From assembly GCA_963082975.1 (NCBI GenBank), contig OY720350.1:7273488-7337487 (forward strand): a DNA stretch of 64,000 nucleotides, read 5' to 3'. This stretch comes from Labia minor. Lineage: Eukaryota > Arthropoda > Insecta > Dermaptera > Spongiphoridae. Below the pieces are notes generated by a model, which was not told the origin of the DNA, ran no database searches, and worked only from the letters and a program-made list of their open reading frames with translations. Below are positions 43,111 through 54,852 of this stretch, piece by piece. Within the stretch, counting starts at the first letter, position 1. The number at the start of each line of letters is the position of its first letter. Position numbers and translations under genes: made by a program.

Positions 43111-44045
43111 CTAAGACGGTATTCTTGATAGGGTGATACCGACTAAGCCTGTATATAGTTTTAACATTTATTTTATTTAAAGGATTAGAGAAAAATAATA
43201 TTTTAATAAAGATACTTATTAATTTATATCAACTTTAATAGTAAAATAAAGATATTATTTATTTAATATAGATTTTCTCTTTAACATTGAAATATCAAAA
43301 TTCTCCGGAATACGCACCTGTTGCCTACCTTCCAGGCGTGTCTGCATAATCAATTTCCCTTTATTAATAATTATTATAAACTAATGCAACGATATTTACA
43401 TAAATTCAATTGAATATTAAATTAGAATTAATTATAATTTCAGTAACTATTAAAGTATATAATTATCATTCTTTATGATATAGTGGTAAATTAAAAATAT
43501 ACAATAACAAATAATTATAAAATAATAATAATAATAAAAAATATAAAACATTTTCTCATGGACTAAAAAGAATAAAATAATTCAAAAAATAAAAAAATAT
43601 TTGTATTTTTTGAATAAATTTACAATAACAAATATCAATATGTGGGTTTTATTTACAAAATTCCCTTATAAATAATAAAATAAATTTTTAGTATTCTTCT
43701 TCTAGTTTCTTTAGTATGTCCATTAGCATGTTTACTACGTTTAGCTAAATTGACTCTTTACTAACCTTTGGAAGGATATAAATAAATACAAAAATAATAA
43801 ACTATGTAAACCTGTAAATAAGTACTCGTATTACTTAATTAATGGGTTTTTATAATATTTTGGGATCACATATTAATATATTAATAATAATATCACCACA
43901 TACTTGATACCTCTCCTAATAAAACACATTACTTTATTTACTAATTACATTCAATTACAATAATTATAATTCAATATATTTATTTCATTGCTTCTAGAGA
44001 CCCATTTAAATATCTACAAAAATTTTCAGAAGTCTAGCTCAAATA
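42462..44045. repeat. AT-rich DNA with a (TTA)n microsatellite
   Basis: TTA/ATT repeat at about 43064-43112. No gene or element recognised. Confidence 0.6.
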
Positions 44046-44048
44046 AAA

Positions 44049-44920
44049 ATAAGCTGGAGTGTCTCCACTCGCAAATTGAATTGAATTAAATAACATAATA
44101 TATTATATTTAAATTAAATTTAATTAATTATAAATTATAAATTAAAATTAATAAATAATATTTATTAAACCAATGCATGTTTCGCTCTTTGTTGATGGCG
44201 CGTGATTTGCAGTGTTAAAAAATTAATTCTGGTACTTACTATATATAGCTATATAATTCTATATATAGCAGTTTTATAAAATTTTTAATCATGTGAAAAA
44301 CTATCAAACATATATCTTTATTTTACGGTCACTTTAGAAGAAAAAAAAATCAAAACGTTGTAGATAATGACCCTCTTCCGGCTGAGCTAGATTTCTTAAA
44401 AGTGGATAGAAAACTACGAATTTTGAATAATTCCCGTATACCAAATTTCATTATTCTAGCTCAAACCGTTTTTGCGTAATCTTGGTTCTCTTCGTTGTCG
44501 ATAACTTCCTAGCGGAAGTGTCGTGGCCCTAATAACTCCACAGGAGTCATAGGGTGTTCATGGGAAAATTTGACCGAAGTGGTTTCCCCTTGCCTTCTTC
44601 GGTGGGGCAGCCGATGTTAAATTGAATTAAATTTTTATATTTATTAATTAATTAATTAAATTAAATAAATATATAATCTTGAGTTCTATGCTGGGATTCG
44701 AACTCAGGCTTCCTGTGTAGAAATCTAGTACTCTACCCACTCAGCCATGCTGCCCCTAATCTTGGTTACATAAATACAAACATACACACATACACACACA
44801 AATATTTTTCTCAACCTTAGTGAAAATGATTCAGGAACCTTCAAAACGTATAAAAACATCAAAATCTCGACATCGAAAATTTTCATGATCGCAATACTAT
44901 CTCTGGCGAGATAGTAAAAA
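44049..44920 (+). mobile_element. Helentron-like (HINE-type) element, copy 5, split by a SINE
   Basis: Starts AAGCTGGAGTGTCTCCACTC and ends with the palindrome around TACTATCTCTGGCGAGATAG. The body is interrupted at TAATCTTGGTT by a SINE (44488-44756) with that sequence duplicated on both sides; without it the copy is about 590 bases. Confidence 0.78.
44488..44756 (-). mobile_element. tRNA-derived SINE nested in a HINE-like element
   Basis: The minus strand reads GGGGCAGCATGGCTGAGTGG (A box TGGCTGAGTGG) and then GAGTTCGAATCCCAGC (B box). It is flanked by an exact 11-bp duplication TAATCTTGGTT at 44477-44487 and 44757-44767. The head resembles family B at 40074. Confidence 0.9.
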
Positions 44921-45273
44921 TGATTAAAAATCGATTGCAATTTTTACATCTTGGCGAACAACAGACATGAAGTGAATTTGAGAAAAACGTTGTAAAAAAA
45001 AAAATAAATAAATAAATAAATATGTAATAATATTAATAATTTAAAATTAAAAAGAAAAATACTTTAATTGATTTCTGTTAAAATTTTTTATTTACACACA
45101 CACACACATATATAATTATACAAATTCATTCTTATTTTATAACAATCATAATTATTTATTTATTTATTTTTATAGTAATCAATATATTATATAATTGAAA
45201 ATTTGATTAAAAATAAAATTCTATCTATATTTATATCTTAATTCACTGACTTTGATTTTTTTTTTTTTTGTAG

Positions 45274-45440
45274 ATGGTGGTGGACGTCAACACTCAAGTG
45301 GCTGCCTTTCGCGATCTTCTTATTCATGTGGGCCAAGCCCGAGATTGTCCCGAATTACGGGAAAAAATTCGCAAAACACGTCGCAGTTGTGTGGAGGCTT
45401 GTCGACAAACCAGTCAACTGCTTCTACCTCAACTTCGGAG
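45274..45440 (+). CDS. Exon of an R7BP/RGS9BP-like protein (R7-RGS anchor)
   Basis: A pyrimidine-rich tract ending in TAG (45271-45273) precedes 167 open bases that stop at a GT donor (45441, CGGAG|GTACGT), phase 0 in and phase 2 out. The 55 residues include VDVNTQVAAFRDLLIHVG, CPELREKIRKTR and SCVEACRQTSQLLL. They align with the N-terminal helical core of RGS7-binding protein, which has the pattern NTQVALYREL...LR.E..KTR. This family binds R7-RGS/Gbeta5 complexes and tethers them at the membrane to speed G-protein deactivation in neurons. The codon composition stands out from the surrounding AT-rich DNA. The ATG at the first base could be a start or simply the first codon after splicing; I favour the latter. 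Downstream exons were not found. Confidence 0.88.
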
Positions 45441-46102
45441 GTACGTTGTACGTTACTTCCATCCTTTGCTGTATGCATGCATGCATGCATGATTCCAACC
45501 AAAATTCAAAGCGTTACCTTCAAGCAAGATGCTCCCTCCAGTAAGAGAGCTTCTATACTTTCTCTTTCTCTAGCCTAATTGAATTAACTTGGGAGCGCAA
45601 GCACAAAGGATTATAAATATATTATCCAATCGAGACGGGAATCTAATGGGAGTGAGTGGATGGTAGAATTATTTTCCATTCTGATATGAAGAGATTAATG
45701 TTATTATATGAAATATTATCGCTGAATGTTACATGCTATTAAATTTTATAATATTGTTGTAGATACGAGTGTATATCGTATAATTACATACATAATACAT
45801 ATTTTATTTTTGTTTTATCTTTTTTTCGATAAATAATAGAACAAAATATTAGGTATTATCATGGTTAAATGATAAGCAATCTTTTTTTTTGTAAATGATC
45901 TCTTTTATTAAAAGTTTAATATGAATAATAAATAAATATAAAAGATTACTTTTGTTCTTGTAGAAGGATGTGGTTTTGTATTTAATATATAATATATAAT
46001 ATTTCATTTGAAATACAAATTCTATTGTTTGATTAGCAAAGTATAAAAGTATGAACTTTTTCTGTTCCTGAATTCTTTATTAAAGTATTTTATGTAAAAC
46101 AT
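45441..46102. other. Start of the downstream intron
   Basis: A self-complementary (GCAT)n run lies at about 45473-45490 just after the donor. The rest is AT-rich with nothing recognised. Confidence 0.55.
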
Positions 46103-47100
46103 ATCTAATCAAAAACATACCTGTTAAAAAGGGGGCCAAGTTCATATCGGCTATTTGTTTGCCTAAAAAAGGGTTCAAATCCATCACAATGCCAAGTTTA
46201 GATGCACTTCAAAATCATTCATAATCATTTTTATCAACAGCCTGATCCACTGGTATACATTTGGCATTCCAAAGAATCGCCACCACACCCAGTCCTCCGC
46301 CTCCTGCATCCAGGCACGCCACTTTATTCACGTCAACGGTCCATCTGGCCGAAATTCACTTTACCATACACCCAACTTAAAATATGGTATAGTTGTTAAA
46401 ATACGTAGGTACATGGTTTAAAATATCTAAAATTATAATACTTAGAAATTTGAACTTGGCAGGTTTTCGTGCTGTACAAAACACTCAGTCCCACACCAAG
46501 TCCTCCGCCTCCTGCATCCAGGCACACTACACGCCACTTTATTCACGTCAACGGTTCATCTGGCCGAAATTCACTTTACCATATACCCAACTTAAAATAT
46601 GGTATAGTTGTTAAAATACGTAGGTACTTGGTTTAAAATATCTACAATTTTAATACTTAGAATTAGCAGGTTAATTTATATATTTAAATAATAAAAATAT
46701 AATTATACAATTAATCTAGTGTTACGTACAGTACGAAAACCTGCCAAGTTCAAATTTCTAAGAATTATAATTTTAGATATTTTAAACCATGTACCTACGT
46801 ATTTTAACAACTATACCATATTTTAAGTTGGGTGTATGGTAAAGTGAATTTCGGCCAGATGGACCGTTGACGTGAATAAAGTGGCGTGCCTGGATGCAGG
46901 AGGCGGAGGACTGGGTGTGGTGGCGATTCTTTGGAATGCCAAATGTATACCAGTGGATCAGGCTGTTGATAAAAATGATTATGAATGATTTTGAAGTGCA
47001 TCTAAACTTGGCATTGTGATGGATTTGAACCCTTTTTTAGGCAAACAAATAGCCGATATGAACTTGGCCCCCTTTTTAACAGGTATGTTTTTGATTAGAT
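46103..47100. mobile_element. 998-bp foldback element with 375-bp inverted arms
   Basis: Arms 46103-46477 and 46726-47100 are reverse complements with about two mismatches seen. The 248-bp middle holds a third, partial copy (46478-46680) in the orientation of the left arm. The mirrored 65-codon frames in the arms are products of the symmetry; I see no transposase. The outer ends read ATCTAATCAAAAACATACCT. A target duplication was not clear. Confidence 0.88.
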
Positions 47101-47430
47101 TTCAATACTTTTTTTTAAGAAAGCTTCCTTTTTTCCTTTTTGTGCCGCGCCCGCGTCCATTCTTAGCATTTGAAGTAATTTTGTATTTAAAAAAATTGCA
47201 AATTTTTTTAAATTAAAATTATATTTGTTTATATATTAAATATAATAATTTTATTTGTTCTTTTATTTTATAGTTCTGAATTTCCAACTTGTATTGAATA
47301 ATAAATAATTAGAACTATTAATATTAATTGAAAATTATATAGAAACTGTTAAGTTATAACAATAAAAATAAACAAACATTAATTTAAATTATAAAGTAAA
47401 ATGGTTTAACACTATTATATATATTTATAA
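47101..47430. other. AT-rich spacer
   Basis: Nothing recognised. Confidence 0.5.
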
Positions 47431-47439
47431 TTTACACCT

Positions 47440-47965
47440 AACGCTACTTGTATAGGTAAAATGTCACTTCCGGTAGTCAGATCATGATGAAATTTGGTAT
47501 CTTAATTTTTTTCATATTTTTAAATCTATATACAAAATATGAAGCAAATATCTCGAAGCAAACTGGTACTTTACTTGAAAGGTAAACGCAACCAGTGTAG
47601 GTAAAGTACCACTTCCGGTTAGCCGATTTTGACGAAATTTTAAAAGAAATCTACAAACTGTGAATAATATCGGTGTACCAAATTTCGAAGTCCTAGCTTG
47701 ATTATTTTCTGACAAAACCAATGAATTCGTTTGAATTCGTTAAAATCGCATTGATATTCGATTATAACAACTCAAGATTGACCGATTTCTTAAATTTCAT
47801 AATTTTTTGTTAACCTACTTATAACACACGACCTGTATGCCAAATTTCATAGCGCTAAGTCAATTGGAAATACCCTAAGAATTTTGTTGACCAATCAGTG
47901 AATCAGTTCCAAAATAAGCTATTTTCACAGGGTCATATTTCAGGATCTACTGAAGCTATAACTAT
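47440..47965. repeat. Unclassified repeat with CACTTCCGGT and CAAATTTC blocks
   Basis: The motif pair CACTTCCGGT, then a (G/C)CGATTTTGACGAAATTT-type block, occurs twice (47465-47500, 47610-47640), followed by two ATGCCAAATTTCATA-like blocks. Such strings resemble those at 19960-20015 and are typical of insect dispersed repeats. Confidence 0.45.
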
Positions 47966-48089
47966 GAAATTTGGCATTCTGCTTTAGTTCTAGTATATGA
48001 CTACGTAGATAAAATTTTATCTCTGTAGTTGCAATAGGCACTGAGATACAGGGGGGTCAAAAGTGACTCCAAACCATTCGTGTAAATAT

Positions 48090-48285
48090 ACTTACGGCAT
48101 GCGCGCGGCTTGCTGGAACTTGGCCGGCGCACTGCCGTGCGCATAGATTTATTAAAGTATGTATACCGTACCGGGACCCCGAGCCTCGGCTCGGGCATAA
48201 GTTAAAAAAAATAATTCATTATTATTGGGTTTGGCTGGTAATATTAATATCTGGGACACCGAGCCCTCGCTCGACCCTTTAAAAA
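48090..48285. repeat. GC-rich patch with CCGAGCC-TC-GGCTCGG hairpin
   Basis: The hairpin lies at about 48178-48194 and a degenerate second copy (ACACCGAGCCCTCGCTCG) at about 48254-48272. CpG-rich against AT-rich surroundings; no frame or family assigned. Confidence 0.5.
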
Positions 48286-48599
48286 ATATTGATATACAAT
48301 TCTTTAATTATTTATTACAATTATTAAATGTTGCATCATTGCATCAATCTGATTAAAATGAATGGAACTTGGGGTCCTCAATAATACATAAATATGTATT
48401 ATTATGTTTCTAAGTGCATGAATAATTTTGTTGGAAGAATGATAAATATATTTCGTAATTTATAATTATAAAATATTATTAAAATATATATTTTTAATTT
48501 TATTTCGAAATTAAATAAAAAATTTTAAAATATTTTAAATATAAAAAAATATTAATACAATATGCTTTAAAAAACGGGAGTCAAATTTCAATATGGATG

Positions 48600-48790
48600 A
48601 CATATGACATATATACATTTAAATTAAGAAAAAACTAATGAAGATGATTTTTTCCAGAGATGTGATCAATAAAACTCAATTTTTCTTATAATTACTATCT
48701 CTGGTGTGAATTTCAAAAAATCCTTAGAGCGGTTTCTGAGAACCCATTTACATATATACAAACAATTTTAGGTAGCATAATAAGATTAGA
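48600..48790. repeat. Dispersed repeat, inverted relative of 26745-27055
   Basis: Contains GATGTGATCAATAAAACTCA and CCTTAGAGCGGTTTCTGAGA, the reverse complement of blocks at 26750-26870. Confidence 0.55.
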
Positions 48791-49090
48791 TATTTGTGAT
48801 TGTATTTATGACATAGTATTTTTATAACTAAGTACACTATATATTTTTCTCTAATTATTTAGATATTTAATTATATAAGTAGAATATTTATTTATTTCAT
48901 TTTTTAGTTGTTTTTTTTTAATATTTAATAAAATTGAGACGATATAAAACTTATAAACTTAAACAAATAAAGAAAAATTTTATCAACTTTTTATGTTACT
49001 TTTATAATATTAATATTTTGTTTTTTTTTATTTTGTTTTGTTTTTCTGTTTTTCATGAAGCAAATAATTATTTCTATAATAGTTTTTACA

Positions 49091-49541
49091 AGGGTGTCCC
49101 AAAATGAAAGAGCAGATTTCAATTTCGTATTACAGACAAACTATGAAAGATAATAACACATTACGCATGTCATTGGATAGAGGAAGGTTCAAAGTTTTGA
49201 CACAATAGCGCTGTTGTTTGTTTATAGCAACATGGCGACTACAGCACAGGAAAAGTCATAAAAAGTCCAGGTCCCCAGATCTTACTCTATGTGATTTTTT
49301 TCTGTGGGGGTACATAAAAGAGACAGTGTTTGTCCTACCTATGACAACTACTCTTCAAGATCTGCGAAATCGAATTATTGAAGCTGTCAATTTAATAAAC
49401 AGGGACCAGTTGATGCGTGTATGGAATGAAATGGACTACCGTTTCGATGTTTCTCGAGTTCCTATATCCAATGACATGGTCAATGTGTTTCTATCTTTCA
49501 TAGTTTGTCTGAAATCTGCTCTTTTATTTTGGGACACCCTA
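49091..49541 (+). mobile_element. Tc1/mariner-type deletion derivative with long TIRs
   Basis: Both ends carry AGGGTGTCCCAAAATNAAAG, then AGCAGATTTCA, GACAAACTATGAAAGATA and CATGTCATTGGATA, an imperfect TIR of roughly 90 bases with about 14 extra bases on the left. Inside, the plus frame (49218 on) keeps RSPDLTLCDFFLWGYIKE and a following LQDLRNRIIEAV block, the last catalytic segment of an IS630/Tc1/mariner transposase. The N-terminal part is deleted. Confidence 0.82.
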
Positions 49542-49884
49542 TATTTTGATTCTCGAGTTTATAGTTACAATACGTATAGGCAATTATTCTATTTTTCAAT
49601 GCAAAACAATGCTTATTACTGCTGAATACTATTATTATATATATAATATATATGTATAATGATTCAATACATTTATATTGATAAATTGATTGTTTCGCTT
49701 ACTCGTTTATTCTCTAATTAATTGATATATGCAAATTATTATATTTTATATATTTTCATTGAATTCCATAAACGATTCTAATTTTATTTTATTTATTATT
49801 AATTATAAACAAGAAAGAATTTAGAACAGTTGACATTTGATAATAGAATAAATGAATAATATAATTTTTCTTAATTTTATAACC
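49542..49884. other. AT-rich spacer
   Basis: Nothing recognised. Confidence 0.5.
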
Positions 49885-50290
49885 CTAACTATGTCGAACT
49901 ATGTCTGGAGATGCATAGAGCTCATACAATTTCTCGTTTTTCGTCTTCATCATTCCCTGTTGATCTCCGCTAAATCTACTCTCGTCACCTAAGGTCATAG
50001 ACCATGCCTCACACCCATATAATACAACCGTCAATATAATTCTTTTAAATATTTTAATTTTGATTTCCTATTATAATAATTTTGACGAGATAAGCCCCTT
50101 TACTGCATGATAACAGGCGTTATTCGATTGCAACCTGAATTTAAATTCTTCTCTAATATTATCCTTCGTAATTACAGAACCTAAGTATTCAAATTTTTCT
50201 ATATTTTCAATTTCTACGTTTTGTATGTTAAAATTGTATATTAATTTAAAGCAAATATTTTTAAGATAGTTTGTCATACATTTCATAATT
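49885..50290 (-). pseudogene. LINE reverse-transcriptase tail, degenerate
   Basis: The minus frame 50286-50071 includes FEYLGSVITKDNIREEFKFR and NACYHAVKGLISSKLL, the same tail region as at 11640. Further 3' parts continue in broken frames. Confidence 0.8.
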
Positions 50291-51268
50291 ATTTAAATTT
50301 TAATATTTACCTATACACAAATTAGATAATACAGTTATATATATTCGATAATAATAGAAATAAAATATTATATATATTATTTATTCAGAGGACATGTATA
50401 AAATCCTATGAGAGAATAGTACTAATTGTATTATTTGTTTTTTAGTTGGAGAGAGTTAAAATAAAATAAACTAATTTAAAATTTTTTCCAACTTTTAATT
50501 TCCCTTAGGATTCGTTTTTGTTAGACAATTTTTAATTTCACATGGTTTATTTGTTTGTTTTATATATTTTCAATCCCATAGTAATTTTGTTATTTATCAA
50601 ATATATAATTTGTTTTATCAAAGCTATGTGATTGCTTATTTGTAGAATATAATAATAATAAATATTTTAGAAATATTGACAGGGCGCGTGGGGCCTTGGC
50701 GACACACACAATGGAATCAGAAAAAGGGAAATTTTGAAAAAACAACTGTGAATGAAAAGAACAATGAAATTCACTATTAAAAAAAAGTCCCCCGCACGTG
50801 GAATTGGGTGTAATGGGGAAAAATGTAAATTTTAATAATATTAAATTAATTAATAGGAATACATTTTGACCGTGTTGACACCAGCGATATTTTTTATAAA
50901 AATATGCAAAAAAATGAAATAATTATAATTGGATAAGGATATTGGACTTGTTTAAGAAAAATTGGAAGGGGGACTCGGCTAATAAATAATATAATAATAT
51001 TTATTAGCCAATGAAAGAAATGATAAAAAATTGTATATTGGATTAAAAAGAGTGTTGTTAAATAATTAAAACAATTGGGGTTTGATTTTATGATAAAATA
51101 AGGAATTTAATAAAAAATGAAAGAAAATAATATGAACAAAATTAATTATTATAATGGAAACAAAAATATATTTCTGGTGGCAAAAACCAAATAAAACCCC
51201 GTAAAAATTACTGAAAAATATAGAATGATGGAATCGAATCTGGATAATAAAAAGAAATGCAAAGAAAA
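50291..51268. other. AT-rich spacer
   Basis: Short GC patches near 50690 and 50790 without frame or repeat identity. Confidence 0.5.
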
Positions 51269-51388
51269 GTGATCTGCAGTGTTAAATAATTAATTCTGGT
51301 ACTTTCAGCGTAAAATGATTCAGGAACCTTCAAAACGTATAAAAACATTAAAATTTCGACATCGAAAATGTTCGTGAGATAGTAAAAA
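51269..51388 (+). mobile_element. Helentron-like (HINE-type) fragment, copy 6
   Basis: Only the GATCTGCAGTGTTAAATAAT block joined directly to GATTCAGGAACCTTCAAAAC and the end GTGAGATAGTAAAA remain; the middle is deleted. Confidence 0.65.
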
Positions 51389-52550
51389 TAAGAAGTGGGG
51401 GTTTGATTTGGAAATGCCAGCCCCGGAAAGTTCTATTGGCCCCTATTTTAGAAAATTTATATAATACATGAATATTTTACGATAATAAAATTACGCAAAC
51501 ACACACACACACTCATTAATTAAACTTATTAATTATGCTAATTAACTTATGTAAATTAATTTTTTAAATGAAAATAAAATGAATTAAAATCTAATATTAA
51601 AATATATTTGAAATTTAAAAAAAACTCATAACCCATGGCAAATAAATCAATATATATATAAATGTTTTTCATTAAATTTACATTTAAAATATTTAATATA
51701 TAATCCCGATTTAAAGAAATATTTTAGGTGTATTTAAAATTTTGTAGTTTCAATCCACTTTTTTATTTAAAAGTCTCTTAAATTATCAAAAAAAGTAATA
51801 ACATCCTTTCTTTTAATATGTCCCTTCCGTTTAAACTAATCTATGAATATTTCAGAGAATATTTATATATAATTCAATAAACTAAACTAAAATTGTCTTA
51901 ATTCACTTAAATTAGTTGATTGTTCGAAAATTATACTTTGAACTTCTTTCACATAATATAAACTCGGAATATTAAAGCTAGAAGGTTAATTGTTAAGGAT
52001 ATAATCACTTGAGTAGAGAGGGCCATAATACCTTAAACGGATTATTATCATGTCTTCAATTAATTCAATTCTAATTTTCCACTCAAAATGATGTACAATT
52101 TATTTAATTATTTTTAGGTTAATTTCACCCTTATTGGACTGATTTTAAAGTAAATTCATTTTTCTTTAGTTTCGCTATGAATAATTAATTTATTAACATT
52201 AAAAATTATTAAATGACAAAATTACAACTAAATATTTAATTTTTATGATTATGGAATCCTCCTATATTCTTCTAATATTAATAATAACATACAATATACA
52301 ATATATAAATAAAACAAAAAAAAAGGGTAAGATGATTTTGTAGGGAAACTTTTGTACATTTTCGATTTTTTTAAAAATTTTTTCAATTTGTCTCTAAACC
52401 GTTTGTCCCGGTTGGGTGTTTTCGAGATATGGTCACCCTAATTAAGGGAGCCGCGGAAAAATCCGATGTATTATGGAAGCCGTATACTGAAAAAGTTTGG
52501 GAACCTCTGATCTAACATATAAAAATATATTTAATTATTTAAAAAAAAAA
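51389..52550. other. AT-rich DNA with a hAT-like fragment at its end
   Basis: At about 52440-52515 a stretch ending TTTGGGAACCTCTGATCTA resembles the right end of the 10696 MITE. The left end was not identified. Confidence 0.45.
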
Positions 52551-52820
52551 TCTGACTTTTGTACGTCCTACATGAGGCCAACGCCTATTAAGTCGGTTAT
52601 ATGAATTAGGTGTCCTATGATCAGTAGAACAGGTCCTATCAACCTTTACCTTGATTTTCTTGATCGGAGGCGCTACTTTTTTTCAAGTAGCTTCCCAATT
52701 TTGATCCCGGAAGCTGGGTTGACTCCGTCCCAAAGACCCCAGCTAGAGAAATTCCCCGGTCTTGAACCCGGGACCACGAGAATGGGGGCCAGCTACGCTG
52801 ACCCGTACCCTGTGGTTCCT
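52551..52820 (-). mobile_element. tRNA-derived SINE, family A, copy 4
   Basis: Contains TTGATCGGAGGCGCTA and a B-box-like CGGGTTCAAGACCGGGG on the minus strand. Preceded by poly-A. A small deletion lies between body and head. Confidence 0.78.
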
Positions 52821-53528
52821 CTTTTAATTATAAAATGGTGATAATTTTTTCGTAATTTAGAAATTTTATTTAAAAGTTTTAAAGAGTTGAGTAGAAATAA
52901 GTGGATAAGAACCGATTATTATATAAGTATAATAAATTAAGCATTATACAATTAAACATAAACATTTGTACAATATAGTATATAATCACGGTTCATATCT
53001 AAACATTTGTCATATAGTGGTAGTAGCTTTTTAATCTACACTTAAATAAATAAATAAAAATAAAAAAATGCTTACATATTTTCTTCTATAGATTTTTTTA
53101 AAATTCTATAAATCCCCCTCAAATATTCTCCCTTCAACCTTAATTCGAATTATTTTATTCCTATATACTTATATATACTTAATAAGTATATAAGTACAAT
53201 TAACCGTATATAATAAATATAATAACTTTTTAATATTTAATATGCAAAGAAAATTTTTATATTTTTCAATTGGAAATTTTTTTTATACTTTACTATTGAA
53301 AAACTTTCGATTTTCGATAGTATAGTATAAAATACTAATTATACAAATACTCGTTATTATAATTTCAGGTATTTGTATTTCAAATCATTAATACCGCATT
53401 TTAAGGATGCACCGATTTATAAATAATTCGTAAAATTTATAAATAAATAATTAAAATACAATAAATATATAAATAAATACTGAGACTATTGAATTGTCTA
53501 TAAATTTGCTACAATATTTGGACTAAAA

Positions 53529-53564
<36 letters not shown>

Positions 53565-54106
53565 AACAATAATAATAATAAATGTCATTTTTGATATTCC
53601 TGTTAAATAGTTTGATTTTCTTTTTAAATTAATTAAATAAATTCCACTATTCATTTGTATTCTTTTATTTGCTAGATTCGCTAAGTGTTTTCTTTCATTT
53701 TTTTTTTTTGTTTTATACAAAATTCATATATTTTCGTTAAAATAGTAATACCTATTATTTATTTAGTCTTTATTTCTAATAATTAATTTTTCATAATTGC
53801 CTGTATATCCATATAATTTATTATTATTAATGATCTTATTAGTATAAATCGTATAGAGCTAAGTGGTACTTCAATCTTAAAACACTTGCTGTATTGTTTT
53901 AAAAAAATTTATTCTTGTTCTACATAATATATAAGTGGCAGTTCAAAATTTAAATAATACCTACCTATAATATATTATACAATTATATTTTTTTTAATAT
54001 TAAAATATTTCATTTTTAAAGAAAAACTTTGTTTCATAAATATTTCTATGAATATGCATACCAGTTTGTTATTGTAAAATTTTGTATGCGCGCAATTTAT
54101 ACATTC
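52821..54106. repeat. AT-rich DNA with an (AAAT)n microsatellite
   Basis: An AAAT repeat of about 40 bases lies at 53526-53563. No gene recognised. Confidence 0.65.
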
Positions 54107-54114
54107 ATCTACAA

Positions 54115-54347
54115 CAGGGGTGAGCAACCTTTTTAACCCACGGGCCAATTTAAATTTTAAAATTTTGTGGCGGGCCGCACTTAGTAATAATTTACAAAGC
54201 TTTATATATATACCAATAAACATTATAATATTGTTTATAAATAATCGAGACGAATAATAAAATTCTATTTTAGAAATGCTCGGCGGGCCGCAGAAAAATC
54301 TTTAAAGGGCCACATGCGGCCCGCGGGCCGCGGGTTGCTCATCCCTG
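54115..54347. mobile_element. hAT MITE with 8-bp duplication
   Basis: Termini CAGGGGTGAGCAACC and GGTTGCTCATCCCTG, flanked by ATCTACAA at 54107-54114 and 54348-54355. GCGGGCCGC blocks occur internally, as in the 38642 copy. Confidence 0.9.
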
Positions 54348-54359
54348 ATCTACAATATA

Positions 54360-54765
54360 CGAGGGTGGGGTGAAAAGTTTCCGGCCTGACCAAGAAAAAC
54401 GATGTTTTAAATTTTTTTTTTTTTTTTTGCTTTATTTTTCAACATTCAAGATAGCTGTACGATGTCAGCTGAACGTGTGCGAAATATTTTGCACAACCAT
54501 TTGAATATATGGAAAGCTGTGTGCAACGTGGGTGCCGCGTTTGCTAACGTTAGACTAAAGACTGCTTCGAAAAACCATTTTGGCGCTGTAGGCGTAATCC
54601 AAACGAATTTTTGCGTTGATTCATAACTGTTGATGAGATTTAAATGAAATGAAATTAAATTTAATCAATCGATTAATTAATTAATTAATTAAATTAATTA
54701 ACTAAATTAGAACACCGTTTTGAGAAGTGTCTTAGTGTTGATGGAGATTATGTTGGAAAATAAAT

Positions 54766-54801
<36 letters not shown>

Positions 54802-54850
54802 AAAAAATCGTTTTTCTTGGTTAGGCGGCAAACTTTTCACCCCACCCTCG
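54360..54850 (+). mobile_element. Mariner-derived MITE, copy 3
   Basis: Ends CGAGGGTGGGG and its complement CCCCACCCTCG, with TA at 54358-54359 and 54851-54852. The plus frame keeps MSAERVRNILHNHLNI and, at the far end, remnants of the C-terminal GDYVGK-like block. It starts 12 bases after the neighbouring hAT MITE. Confidence 0.88.
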
Positions 54851-54852
54851 TA

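Larger units (their letters stand above)
17483..45273 (+). other. Inferred 27.8-kb intron of the R7BP-like gene
   Basis: The boundaries are a GTAGGA donor at 17483 and a long pyrimidine tract with TAG at 45271-45273. It contains one complete LTR retroelement, Helentron-like copies, hAT MITEs, SINEs and LINE tails. No further exon was recognised inside it. It depends on the exon 1 model being right. Confidence 0.45.

Noticed and set aside
46202..47001. Two identical 65-codon frames on opposite strands
   Set aside because: They are mirror images produced by the inverted repeat and resemble no protein.
47512..48198. Short frames over the GC-rich patch near 48000-48200
   Set aside because: They do not persist, and the region looks like a dispersed repeat with a hairpin rather than an exon.
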